Assembly: GCF_018362975.1 (NCBI RefSeq)
Contig: NZ_CP074371.1
Coordinates: 5,456,001-5,520,000, forward strand
Source: Nocardia tengchongensis
GTDB lineage: Bacteria; Actinomycetota; Actinomycetes; Mycobacteriales; Mycobacteriaceae
DNA: 64,000 nucleotides
Reading direction: 5' to 3'
The translations under genes and the position numbers were made by a program. The stretch's first letter is position 1, and each line of letters starts with the position of its first letter. The notes beneath the pieces are model-generated. The model was given only the letters and a program-made list of their open reading frames with translations. It searched no databases and was not told the origin of the DNA. Shown in pieces: positions 41,460 to 53,040 of the stretch.

Positions 41460-41504
41460 GGTATTTAAATACCGCAAGCCGCTATGGTCGGTATAAAAAT
41501 ACCG
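41460..41504. promoter_or_regulatory. Two palindromic operators between XRE and methionine aminopeptidase genes
   Basis: GGTATTTAAATACC at 41460-41473 is a perfect 14-bp palindrome. GGTATAAAAATACC at 41490-41503, extended to CGGTAT...ATACCG, repeats the same GGTAT-N4-ATACC pattern exactly 30 bp downstream. The repeat period of about three helical turns puts both sites on one DNA face. The sites are the only AT-rich stretch in the neighbourhood and overlap any promoter of either divergent gene. Confidence 0.8.
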
Positions 41505-41520
41505 ATTGATGGAGGTAGTC

Positions 41521-42288
41521 ATGGTGGAACTCAAGAGCCCCGCCGAGATCGACAGCATGCGCGTGACCGGACAATTCGTGGCCGGCGTACTCGCCGAGCT
41601 GAAGGAGAAGGCCCAGATCGGTGTGAACCTGCTCGACCTCGAGGCCGTGGTCCGCGACCGCATCCGCGAACGCGGCGCGGTCTCCTGCTACTGGGACTAC
41701 TCCCCCAGCTTCGGGCGCGGCCCGTTCCGCAACACCGTCTGCCTGTCGGTCAATGACGCGGTGCTGCACGGACTTCCGTTCGACTACACACTGCGCGACG
41801 GTGACGTGCTGAGCATGGATCTGGCCGTCGGCATCGACGGCTGGGTCGCCGACTCCGCGGTCACCACCATCATCGGCGCCGCCGATCCGGAGGACGCGCG
41901 CCTTACCCGCGCCACCGAAACCGCCCTCGACGCCGCCATCGCGGTCGCCGAACCGGGCAATACCGTCGGCGATCTCTCGGCCGCCATCGCCGAAGTCGCC
42001 CGCGCCCACGGCTATCGCGTCAACACCGAATACGGCGGGCACGGCCTGGGCCGCACCATGCACGAGGACCCGCACATCCCCAATACCGGGCGGCCCGGGC
42101 GCGGTTTCCGGTTGCGGCCCGGTCTGACCATCGCCATCGAACCCTGGTTCGCCCGCGGCACCGACCGCATCGTCACCGATCCCGACGGCTGGACCCTGCG
42201 CTCGGCCGACGGTTCACGCACCGCGCATTCCGAGCACACCATCGCCATCACCGAGGCGGGCCCGCAGATCCTGACCCGCCTGGACTGA
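41521..42288 (+). CDS. map: Methionine aminopeptidase, type I
   Basis: The 255-residue enzyme removes the N-terminal methionine from proteins using two metal ions. The ligands are visible in order: Asp in LSMDLAVGIDGWVADSAV (two Asp), His in GGHGLGRTMHEDPHIPN, Glu in IAIEPWF and Glu in AHSEHTIAIT. ATG 41521 is 4 bases after GGAGGT (41511-41516). It lacks the N-terminal zinc-finger or linker extension seen in some actinobacterial copies, and is probably a second, specialised copy because it is controlled by a dedicated XRE regulator. Confidence 0.92.
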   Translation: MVELKSPAEIDSMRVTGQFVAGVLAELKEKAQIGVNLLDLEAVVRDRIRERGAVSCYWDYSPSFGRGPFRNTVCLSVNDAVLHGLPFDYTLRDGDVLSMDLAVGIDGWVADSAVTTIIGAADPEDARLTRATETALDAAIAVAEPGNTVGDLSAAIAEVARAHGYRVNTEYGGHGLGRTMHEDPHIPNTGRPGRGFRLRPGLTIAIEPWFARGTDRIVTDPDGWTLRSADGSRTAHSEHTIAITEAGPQILTRLD

Positions 42289-42378
42289 ACACCCGCCGCC
42301 GAGTGTCTCGAAGCCGGTGGGACATGATCATGTGCCACGCTCCCCGGAGAGGCCCACCGTGCAGGAGATTGCCGGGCT

Positions 42379-44052
42379 TCAGGTCAGCGGTTCGCCGAAG
42401 GTCTGGCGGCCCCGCAGGTAGGTGGCCTCGACGGTCAACTCGCGCAACGATTCCGGTCGCCGGGTGCGTGGATTGCCCGACAGCACCACCAGGTCCGCGG
42501 ACTTGCCCGGTTCCAGGCTGCCGATCTCGTGGTCGAGGTGCAGCTGCCAGGCCGCGTCGAGGGTCTGCGCCTTGATGGCGGCGTCGATGTCGAGGCACTG
42601 GTCGGCGCCCAGGACCCGGCCGCTGCCGCGCGCGGTGCGGGTGACCGCGGTGGCGATATTGCCGATCGGGTCGGGCGGGGTGACGGTGCCGTCGTTGTGG
42701 AACGAGATCCGCAGTCCGGCGTCGAGGGCCGATTTCGCCGCCATCCAGTGCGCGCCGTGCTCGGGGCCGAACAGTTCGTCGATGAGCACGTCACCCCAGT
42801 AGTAGAGGTGTTCGATGAAGAAGCTGACCGTCACCCCGAGCCGCGCGGCGCGCGCGAACTGATCGGGTCGCATGGCCCCGCAATGCTCGAGACGCGGCCG
42901 CAGATCGGCACTCGTGTGCGCGAGGGCCTTCTCGTAGGCGTCGAGCACGACATCGACCGCGGCGTCCCCGTGCACGTGGCAGGCGGGCTGCCAGCCCTGC
43001 CCGACGAACGCCGTCGCCAGCTGCGTGAGCTGTTCGGCGGTGTAGTTCATGCCGCCGTGATGGTGGGGTTCCAGGCCCATCCGGACGGTCGCCTCGGTCG
43101 TCAGATACGGGAAAGTGGTGAAAATGTTGCCCTGCCAGGGCGATCCGTCGGCCCACAGCTTCATGCCGATGACCCCGTAGAGCGCGTCCGCGGCGACGCC
43201 TTGACCAGGCACGTTCGCGGGATCGGCGGCCAGTTCGGGGGTGCCCATGGTGTAGGAGCGAATACGCAAGGCGCAGTTCGGATCCGCGGCGAGCGTGGCG
43301 TAGAGCGTGCCGGAGTCGTCGCTGCCGGTGTGCTCGCTGGCGGTGGCGTAGCCGGCGGCCGCCAATTGCGCGTAGGCCCAACGCAATCGGTCGGGCATGG
43401 CGCCGCTGACCATCGTCTTCAACGGTTCGGTCAAAGTCAGGATCGCCGCCGCCTCGCGCGCCTCCCCGGTGAGGGCGCCGTCGGGTCCGCGCACATATTC
43501 CGCGCCGGGCGGATTCGGGGTGTCGCGGGTGATGCCCGCCTGGGTCAGTGCCGCGGTGTTGGCGTAGGCCGCGTGCCCGCTGTTGGATACCAGGACAACA
43601 GGATTCGCGGGCGCGGCGGCGTCGAGGCTCTGCACGGTCGGCAGGGTGAGTCCGGTTTGCAGCAGCACGTCGATGCCGTAGAGCAGGATCGGCTCCCCCG
43701 GCTTCGCCGCCGCCACGGCCGCGGCCAGCGCCGCCGTCACCCCGTCGCCGGTGGGCACGGTGAAGGGTCGCACGTCGACCGCGGGCGGCGCGAGCGCGGC
43801 CGCGATCTGCGAGGGATGGCTGTGCGGCTCCACGAACGCGGGCAGCAGTGCCCGCCCACGCAGATCGACCATCATGGTGCCGGGTCCACGCTGCGCCAGC
43901 ACCTCCGATTCCGTCCCCACCGCGCTGATCCGGCCGCCGGTGACCGCGAGCGCCTCGACTTCCGGCGCCGCGTCCGCGACCGTGACGATCGGGCCGCCGG
44001 TGAAGATGATGTCCGCCGCGCCGCTGCTCACCACGTAAGTCCGATCGCTCAT
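42379..44052 (-). CDS. YtcJ-like amidohydrolase (second copy)
   Basis: The 557-residue enzyme shares the plan of the amidohydrolase at 30.3 kb but is only distantly similar. The metal site begins LLPAFVEPHSHPSQIAAAL (HxH), a lysine lies in MKLWADGSPWQGN, further His ligands in CHVHGDAAVDVVLDAY and RLEHCGAM, and the late Asp in FHNDGTVTPPDPI. The C-terminus has the usual SLEPGKSADLVVLSGNPR strand. ATG 44052 follows AAGGGACTC. A palindrome of the 44.1-44.3 kb set lies about 80 bp upstream, so it may be regulated by the nearby TetR protein. Confidence 0.86.
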   Translation of the reverse strand: MSDRTYVVSSGAADIIFTGGPIVTVADAAPEVEALAVTGGRISAVGTESEVLAQRGPGTMMVDLRGRALLPAFVEPHSHPSQIAAALAPPAVDVRPFTVPTGDGVTAALAAAVAAAKPGEPILLYGIDVLLQTGLTLPTVQSLDAAAPANPVVLVSNSGHAAYANTAALTQAGITRDTPNPPGAEYVRGPDGALTGEAREAAAILTLTEPLKTMVSGAMPDRLRWAYAQLAAAGYATASEHTGSDDSGTLYATLAADPNCALRIRSYTMGTPELAADPANVPGQGVAADALYGVIGMKLWADGSPWQGNIFTTFPYLTTEATVRMGLEPHHHGGMNYTAEQLTQLATAFVGQGWQPACHVHGDAAVDVVLDAYEKALAHTSADLRPRLEHCGAMRPDQFARAARLGVTVSFFIEHLYYWGDVLIDELFGPEHGAHWMAAKSALDAGLRISFHNDGTVTPPDPIGNIATAVTRTARGSGRVLGADQCLDIDAAIKAQTLDAAWQLHLDHEIGSLEPGKSADLVVLSGNPRTRRPESLRELTVEATYLRGRQTFGEPLT

Positions 44053-44131
44053 CGACAAGAGTCCCTTCCCTGACCGTCGCCCGTGCGGTGGGCTCGACTT
44101 CCAAGCTACGGTCGCCCGCCCTCGTTCATGA

Positions 44132-44334
44132 CTAAGCGCTCGCTTGGTGTATCGGCGGCCGACGCCGCCGCAGACCGCCGGGCATTCGACCGCGTCCACC
44201 ACCGAGCCGATTCCACACGACCGCCCACCAGTGCGACGAAACATAAGCGGCCGCTCAGTGCATTGACGGCGGCGAGGCCTTGACCACGGCACTGTGATCC
44301 AGCTAACGTCTCGCCAGACTAAGCGCCCGCTTAG
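44132..44334. promoter_or_regulatory. Three related 16-bp palindromes in a divergent gap
   Basis: CTAAGCGCTCGCTTGG (44132-44147), ATAAGCGGCCGCTCAG (44243-44258) and CTAAGCGCCCGCTTAG (44319-44334) share the palindrome TAAGCG-N2-CGCTTA. The gap (44053-44430) separates the amidohydrolase (-) and a secreted protein (+). Spacings are 111 and 76 bp. The pattern is typical of TetR-family operators, and a TetR gene starts at 45212. The rest of the 378-bp gap holds no gene. Confidence 0.75.
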
Positions 44335-44430
44335 CAATTTTGTGAAGCACGCCACGTCGGCCGACGTCGGCGACCCCGGCCGAATCACCGCACCCGGACC
44401 CCACCGGTGCACGCTCTCGAAGGACCGCAG

Positions 44431-45135
44431 ATGAGGAAAATCGCCGCCACGTCCGCCCTGCTGATCGGCTCCGCCGTCCTCGGCGGACAGGCCACGGCCG
44501 CCCCGGCGCCCGCCGAGGTGACCCCGGTGAACTACACCGCCACGACCGACGCCGCGGGCGCGACCGTGCTCACCACCGACGCCGGCTCCCTGGCCGTCGA
44601 CAACGGCGTGTTCACCATCGAGGCCGCCGACGGCACCGTGCTCGCGGGCACCGAGTTGTCGTTCCGGGTCGACGATTTCGTCTTCCCGATCGCCGCCGAC
44701 ATCCACGACCGCACCGCGACCCTCACCCCGCGCTTCGACCGCGAGCACGCGCTCTACCAGCCGGTGTCCCTGCCGTATGAGGATCAGGCCGGGTTCCGCA
44801 GTCAGTTCGAGCGCGAGCAGTACGCCTGGAATCGCTTGCGCGACACCATCGGCATGGGCGCCACCATCGGCACCTTCGTCGGTGGTCTGAGCGGGGCGGC
44901 GGTGGGCTGCCTGGTGGGTGCGGGTCTGGCGGGTGTCGCGACGGCCCCGCTGCTGGCCGTGTTCGGCGCGGGCCCGCTGGCCGGGTGCGTGGGCGGCGCG
45001 GCCGCGGTCGGGTTCCTGGGCACGTTGGGCGGTCAGCTGCTGGTGACCGCCCCGGTGGCGGTCGCCGCCGCGATCCAGTACTTCACCACCATCAACGCGC
45101 CGTTCACCCCGCCCGCCCCCAAACCGGCGGCCTGA
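44431..45135 (+). CDS. Secreted small protein with C-terminal glycine-rich membrane region (Nocardia-type)
   Basis: The 234-residue protein starts with a clean signal peptide (about residues 1-23, ending ATAA). A beta-rich middle part (LTTDAGSLAVDNGVFTIEAADGTVL and FRVDDFVFPIAADI) is followed by a long glycine/alanine-rich hydrophobic tail with two cysteines (about residues 145-220, GGLSGAAVGCLVGAGLAGV). Two other genes in this window (47755 and 60749) have the same plan. I believe this belongs to a nocardial family of unknown function; the name is from memory, not from a search. ATG 44431 follows GAAGGAC. Confidence 0.7.
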   Translation: MRKIAATSALLIGSAVLGGQATAAPAPAEVTPVNYTATTDAAGATVLTTDAGSLAVDNGVFTIEAADGTVLAGTELSFRVDDFVFPIAADIHDRTATLTPRFDREHALYQPVSLPYEDQAGFRSQFEREQYAWNRLRDTIGMGATIGTFVGGLSGAAVGCLVGAGLAGVATAPLLAVFGAGPLAGCVGGAAAVGFLGTLGGQLLVTAPVAVAAAIQYFTTINAPFTPPAPKPAA

Positions 45136-45211
45136 CCTGCCCGCACCGGCCGGGCGTCCGGGAAGCCCGGCCGGTCACCGTATGAAACCTGCTCTGGGAG
45201 ATACTCGTTCG

Positions 45212-45874
45212 ATGGGTAACGACGACACGGCGGCGCGGGCTGGGGATGACGGTCGCGGCACCGCCGCGGTCGCGCATCAGGAGCTCACCGAGCGGCGCTT
45301 CCCCGAGGGGCAGCGCCGGATCTTCCTGGCCGCGATCGACGCCTTCGCCGAACGCGGCTTCCACGCCACCACCACCCGCGATATCGCCGCCCGCGCGGGC
45401 CTGAGCCCGGCCGGGCTGTATGTGCACTTCGGTTCGAAAGAGGAAGTGCTGTACCGCATCTCGCTGTCATCGATGCGCTTGACCCATCAGGTCGCGATGA
45501 CCGCGGCCGCGGTCTCGGGCAGTGCCGCCGACCGGCTGGCCGCGGTGGTGCGCGATCTGACGGTTTGGCACGCCGAGCACGCCGCCTCGGTGCGCGTGGT
45601 GCTGCACCACCTGACCGACCTCACCGCCGAGCACCGCACCGAGGTCGCGGCCATTCAGATCGGTATTCACCGTCTGGTCCGTGATCTGGTCGATCAGGGC
45701 CGCGCCGCCGGCGTCTTCGAGGTCGCCGACACCAATGCCGTCACCCTCGCCTTGATGTCGCTGTGCGTGGACACCGCCCGCTGGTATCAGCCCGAGTACC
45801 GACGCACCCCCGATCAGATCGGCGCCGACTACGCGGTGCTGGCCTTGCGCCTGGTGGGCGCGCCCCCGGCCTGA
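45212..45874 (+). CDS. TetR-family transcriptional regulator
   Basis: The protein of about 220 residues has a TetR DNA-binding domain at residues 30-80 (IFLAAIDAFAERGFHATTTRDIAARAGLSPAGLYVHFGSKEEVLY) and a ligand domain resembling that of KstR2-like regulators. An in-frame ATG at 45182 would add 10 residues; GGGAG lies between the two. The triple palindrome upstream of the preceding gene suggests this regulator may control both divergent neighbours. Ligand unknown. Confidence 0.85.
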   Translation: MGNDDTAARAGDDGRGTAAVAHQELTERRFPEGQRRIFLAAIDAFAERGFHATTTRDIAARAGLSPAGLYVHFGSKEEVLYRISLSSMRLTHQVAMTAAAVSGSAADRLAAVVRDLTVWHAEHAASVRVVLHHLTDLTAEHRTEVAAIQIGIHRLVRDLVDQGRAAGVFEVADTNAVTLALMSLCVDTARWYQPEYRRTPDQIGADYAVLALRLVGAPPA

Positions 45875-45877
45875 CCT

Positions 45878-46462
45878 TCAGCTCGCTCCGGGCAGCCCGT
45901 CCACGACCAGATCCACCGCGCGAGCGAGGTACTCGGGCGTCAGCGGCTGCCCCCGCAGCAGCAGCCGGAACCAGATCGCCCCGGCCAGTAGGTCCATGAT
46001 GGCCGCCGGATCGCAGCTCGCGTCGAGTTCGCCGCGCGCCACGGCCCGTTCGAACACCGGCTGTTCGCGGCCGAGCCGTTCGGCGAAGAACGCCGCCCCC
46101 ACCTGCGCCAGCTGTGGCCGTGCGGGCGCGGCAGCCAGTACGGCGGTCGCGATGGGCGCGGTCGATTCGGCGGTGAGCAGTTCGGCGATGGCGTGTGCCA
46201 AGGCCAGCAGGTCACCGCGCAGACTGCCGGTGTCGGGCATAGGGAAGCTCAGCAGGTCGGAGTCGGTGAGCGCCGCGGCCAGCAGTGCGTCCTTGGCGGG
46301 CCACCAGCGGTACAGGGTGGTCTTGTTCACCCCGGACCGGGCGGCGACGGACTCCATGGTCAGACCGTCATATCCCTTGTCGGCCAGCAGTTCCAGGGTG
46401 GCCGCGAAGATGGCGGCCGCCTGCCGCGGCCCGCCCGTCGATCGCCGTTGCGGTGTCGTCAC
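45878..46462 (-). CDS. TetR-family transcriptional regulator
   Basis: The 194-residue protein has a TetR helix-turn-helix at residues 15-60 (IFAATLELLADKGYDGLTMESVAARSGVNKTTLYRWWPAKDALL) and a TetR_C_11-like ligand domain. GTG 46462 is the natural start: the two operator repeats lie just upstream, and the translation beyond them is not TetR-like. It is divergent from the alpha/beta hydrolase gene, which it probably represses. Confidence 0.88.
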   Translation of the reverse strand: MTTPQRRSTGGPRQAAAIFAATLELLADKGYDGLTMESVAARSGVNKTTLYRWWPAKDALLAAALTDSDLLSFPMPDTGSLRGDLLALAHAIAELLTAESTAPIATAVLAAAPARPQLAQVGAAFFAERLGREQPVFERAVARGELDASCDPAAIMDLLAGAIWFRLLLRGQPLTPEYLARAVDLVVDGLPGAS

Positions 46463-46474
46463 CGTCCCAAAATA

Positions 46475-46535
46475 CAACACAACGTTGCGTTGCACAGCCG
46501 TCACTGCTTCAATTGCAACGCAACGTAGCGTTGCA
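46475..46535. promoter_or_regulatory. Two TGCAACGCAACGT operator sites
   Basis: The plus strand reads TGCAACGC-AACGTA-GCGTTGCA at 46514-46535, a near-perfect 22-bp palindrome. The sequence at 46475-46494 is, on the minus strand, TGCAACGCAACGTTGTGTTG. Both therefore share the 13-mer TGCAACGCAACGT in opposite orientation. They lie between the divergent TetR and hydrolase genes and probably bind that TetR protein. Confidence 0.78.
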
Positions 46536-46555
46536 TTCGAGTCGGGAGGGACACC

Positions 46556-47296
46556 ATGACGACAACTCCGATCCTGCTGATCCACGGCATTCGCCTGAGC
46601 AGTGCCTGTTGGGGGCAAGTGAGCGAAGAGCTCGCACCCGGGAATCCGGTACTGGCCATCGATCTGCCCGGGCACGGCGAACGCCGCGATGAGCGGTTCA
46701 CACTGCCGGGCGCGATCGAGACCGTCCGCGCGGGTATCGATCGACTCGGCGGATCAGCACTGGTAGTCGGGCATTCACTGGGCGGGTTCACCGCGATGGC
46801 CGCCGCGGCGGCCCATCCGGATCAGGTGGCCGGACTCGTGGTCGCGGGCGCGACCCTGACTTCGGGACGTCCGCTCGCGACCCCGTTCCTGCTCATGCAC
46901 CGGCTGCTGTCCGCCCGCCCGGACGGCGGAAAGGCCTTCAGCGAGCGCGTCTTCCGCCGCGTCCTCCCACCCCGGGTGGCCGCCGACATCGCACGCGGCG
47001 GCATCGCGACCGAGGTGATCCCCGAGGTGGCCTCCGCGCTCACCACGTTCGATCCGCTCGCCGCCCTGCGCGCGTACCCCGGCCCGGTGCGGCTGATCAA
47101 CGGCGGCCACGACCACTTCCGGCTCGGCGAGCAGCGGTTCCTGCGCGCCTCCCCCGACGCTCGACTGCTGGTCGTACCGCGTTCGGGCCACTATCTGCCG
47201 CTCACCCACGCCGCGCTGTTCGCCGACCTGGTCGCCGACTTCGCGGCCTCCCGGTCGCTCGTGCGCCTGGCAGCGGCGGGCGGCCACACCGGATAG
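46556..47296 (+). CDS. Alpha/beta hydrolase
   Basis: The 246-residue enzyme has the alpha/beta hydrolase fold: oxyanion motif LIHGIRLSSACWG near residue 9, AIDLPGHGERRD, nucleophile elbow VVGHSLGGFTAM near residue 73, acid in INGGHDHFRLG and late histidine in VPRSGHYLPL near residue 210. It may be an esterase or peroxidase-like hydrolase; substrate unknown. ATG 46556 follows GGGAGGGAC. It is under a divergent TetR gene and is followed closely by a PPOX-type gene. Confidence 0.88.
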   Translation: MTTTPILLIHGIRLSSACWGQVSEELAPGNPVLAIDLPGHGERRDERFTLPGAIETVRAGIDRLGGSALVVGHSLGGFTAMAAAAAHPDQVAGLVVAGATLTSGRPLATPFLLMHRLLSARPDGGKAFSERVFRRVLPPRVAADIARGGIATEVIPEVASALTTFDPLAALRAYPGPVRLINGGHDHFRLGEQRFLRASPDARLLVVPRSGHYLPLTHAALFADLVADFAASRSLVRLAAAGGHTG

Positions 47297-47305
47297 GCTG
47301 CGGGC

Positions 47306-47686
47306 GTGGACAACCCGTTCGGGCCCGTGGGCACCGCCAACTACGTGAATCTGACGACCTACAAGAAGGACGGCACACCGGTGGGGACGCCGCTGTGGGC
47401 CGCACTCGACGGGGGCCGGCTGTACGTCTGGACCGTCACCGACAGCTGGAAGGTCAAACGCATCCGCCGCAATCCCGAGGTGACGGTGCAGGCCTGCGAT
47501 GTGCGGGGCAAGACCCGCGGGGAGATCGTCAAGGGACGCGCGGTGATCCTCGACGACGCCGGCAGTGAGCGGACGCGGGGGCTGGTGCAACGCAAGTACG
47601 GCATCATGGGCTGGCTCACCATCACGCTGAGCAAGGTGCGCCGCGGCAGCGCGGGCACCATCGGCATCGAAATCACTGCCGCATAA
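47306..47686 (+). CDS. PPOX-class F420/FMN-dependent oxidoreductase
   Basis: The 126-residue protein is a split-barrel flavin/F420-binding protein of the pyridoxamine phosphate oxidase-like group. It reads YVNLTTYKKDGTPVGTPLWAALDGGRLYVWT near its start and WKVKRIRRNPEVTVQACDVRGK in the middle. The substrate is unknown. GTG 47306 lies 9 bp after the hydrolase stop, so they are probably one transcript. A strong hairpin follows. Confidence 0.85.
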   Translation: MDNPFGPVGTANYVNLTTYKKDGTPVGTPLWAALDGGRLYVWTVTDSWKVKRIRRNPEVTVQACDVRGKTRGEIVKGRAVILDDAGSERTRGLVQRKYGIMGWLTITLSKVRRGSAGTIGIEITAA

Positions 47687-47701
47687 CCCGATTCATCGAC
47701 G

Positions 47702-47741
47702 CCGCGCCGCCGGACCGGCGGGGACCGGTCCGGCGGCGCGG
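47702..47741. terminator. Bidirectional terminator hairpin, 17-bp stem
   Basis: CCGCGCCGCCGGACCGG (47702-47718) pairs with 47725-47741 with a 6-base loop. It lies between the convergent PPOX-type gene (+) and the secreted protein gene (-). Confidence 0.8.
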
Positions 47742-47754
47742 TGCGCCCCCGCCG

Positions 47755-48294
47755 TCAGGGCTGGTCGCCGGCGATAACCGCACCGATCAGACCGCCCACG
47801 CCGCAGCCGATGATCGCGCCGACCACGAAGAACCAGATCCCGATCAACGCCCCGACGATGCAGCCGATCAACGCCCCGGCCACGATGGACCCGGCGTTGG
47901 CGACATTCTGCAAGGCCGCCACCTCGGCGTTCGGGGCGGCGATATCGGCCGGATTCGCCGGGCGCACGGTCAGTTCCGTGGCATCGGCGTTCACCTCGGG
48001 CACCACGGTGACCGTGCGATCCGCGGCTTGGTACATCAGGGGCAGCGACGCGATCGTCTCACCGGTGGGCGAGACGATGTCGACCGCGCCGCCCGCGGGT
48101 TCGAAATGACCCCCGGCGAGCGTGGTGGTGACCGCGCCGCGATCCTGCGCCAGGGCGATCGAATAATCGACGCCCCGGTCGTTGCCGCTGATTCCCGGCG
48201 CCGCGACGGCGGGTTCACCGTGTGCGGTCACCGTGGCGATGGCCAGGGCCGCGATGGAAAACAAAGTGGTAGTGGCGATTCTGGCGATTCTCAT
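47755..48294 (-). CDS. Secreted small protein with C-terminal membrane region (Nocardia-type)
   Basis: The 179-residue protein has a signal peptide (about residues 1-30, ending AVAAPG), a beta-rich section with GGHFEPAGGAVDIVSPTGETIASLPLMY, and a long glycine-rich hydrophobic C-terminus (IVAGALIGCIVGALIGIWFFVVGAIIGCGVGGLIGAVIAG). The phrase pattern GG(H/Q)F ... G.TI..LPL.. resembles the 60749 protein and, more weakly, the 44431 protein. The function is unknown. ATG 48294 was chosen as it begins the signal peptide. Confidence 0.75.
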   Translation of the reverse strand: MRIARIATTTLFSIAALAIATVTAHGEPAVAAPGISGNDRGVDYSIALAQDRGAVTTTLAGGHFEPAGGAVDIVSPTGETIASLPLMYQAADRTVTVVPEVNADATELTVRPANPADIAAPNAEVAALQNVANAGSIVAGALIGCIVGALIGIWFFVVGAIIGCGVGGLIGAVIAGDQP

Positions 48295-48633
48295 GACGGT
48301 TCCCTGCGATCGAAGTGCCGATTCACCCCAGGGCCGAGCGGACGAGTCCGCACGAATACGCCGGCACACCACAATTCGGTGATGCCTACGCGACAGCGCG
48401 GCGAATCGGAGAATTCCACATAGAATTTTCAGACCCCGCAACGCTTTTGGAACGTCAGCGGGTGTTCCGGTGCTCCCCGACGTATCAGGGCCTCCCCCGA
48501 GTACGAGTCCGGAACGATTCTCATGGTCCTCTCAGAGTTCGGGACGCGGAAGCCCGAGGTGCCGGGTTGTCCGCCCTTGTCCTGTGTGTCACCCCGGCAC
48601 GCCGCACCGATCCTACGGACCGGTCGAAATCGA
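48295..48633. other. 339-bp gap between cobN and a secreted protein gene
   Basis: Both flanking genes are on the minus strand. The left part should hold the promoter of the secreted protein gene. A stretch around 48411-48450 is AT-richer than its surroundings (AATTCCACATAGAATTTTC). I see no gene, no long hairpin and no riboswitch here. Confidence 0.5.
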
Positions 48634-52269
<3,636 letters not shown>

Positions 52270-52282
52270 AGGTTCGGCCTTC

Positions 52283-52405
52283 CTAGGGTGACGCGCCCAG
52301 CACGGTTCGACGCTCGCCGGGAAGGTCTGGCTGTCACAGCGGCGCGACCGCACCGGAATTGCACCGGCTTTCTTCCGTTCGACGAGCTCGCCGATGCTAT
52401 CGCGC
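52283..52405 (-). ncRNA. Cobalamin (B12) riboswitch upstream of cobN
   Basis: Read on the minus strand, the leader contains GGAAGAAAGCCGGTGCAATT, CCGGTGCGGTCGCGCCGCTG and then TGACAGCCAGACCTTCC, the conserved core of cobalamin riboswitches (GCCGGTG, AATTCCGG, CGC-CC-CTGTGA and the B12-box region AGCCAGAC). It ends about 15 bp before the cobN start, so it can hide the ribosome binding site when B12 is plentiful. The boundaries are approximate. Confidence 0.85.
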
Positions 52406-52520
52406 CGCGTTCGCCGGACCGGTATCGCGCCCGGATCACCGGGCCGCGCACCGATCACAGTGCGGCAAAGCCTGGCTCATCCCCTCAGAGAACCGACTGG
52501 TCGGCGCGTACGCTGCCGGT

Positions 52521-52841
52521 ATGCCACTCACTCCAGGATGGGTCAGGCGGAACCGCTTTGCTGCCTGGTCGGGATACTTTTGCGTACTGGTTGCCTTCGC
52601 AACGCTGGCCATGGCGCTCACCGCCGCCGGCTCCGGTCACTCGCGGCTGGCTCTCATCGCCGGCGTCGTCTGCGCGGCGACCATCCTGTTCGGCCTCACG
52701 GTCATGACCACCACCGTCCACCGTGACCACGCCGACCACCACAACGTCCCCAGCCTCCTCAACGACACCTGGGAAGTCAGTCCCGCCTTCGCCCTCCGCC
52801 GCGCCGCCCCCGCGGCCATCGAACCCCGCCAGGCCGGCTGA
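52521..52841 (+). CDS. Small membrane protein, unknown function
   Basis: The 106-residue protein has two hydrophobic helices (about residues 17-37 and 43-63), a HRDHADHHN histidine cluster directly after the second helix, and a proline/alanine-rich tail. The histidine cluster could bind metal. ATG 52521 is divergent from cobN, 252 bp away. I recognise no family. A similar small protein near cobN is not something I can confirm elsewhere. Confidence 0.6.
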   Translation: MPLTPGWVRRNRFAAWSGYFCVLVAFATLAMALTAAGSGHSRLALIAGVVCAATILFGLTVMTTTVHRDHADHHNVPSLLNDTWEVSPAFALRRAAPAAIEPRQAG

Positions 52842-53040
52842 AGCGCCCCGGCCGAATCGACCGATCCGACAACGAGATTCCGGGCCTCCCCTCGCCCCGG
52901 ATTTCTTTTGCCTCCTTTCCGCCACGCCCGCAACACATAGTCAGATTGCAATATCTACAGATTCAGATAGACGTGAGGTGGGTTCGACTCCCGGGCAGCT
53001 CGTGCCCGGCCGCGCCGACCTCCGTACCCTGGGAGGCGTC

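Noticed and set aside
52976..53012. tRNA-like T-arm (GGTTCGACTCC) before cobG
   Set aside because: The flanking bases do not form the 5-bp T-stem, and no acceptor, D or anticodon arm can be drawn upstream.
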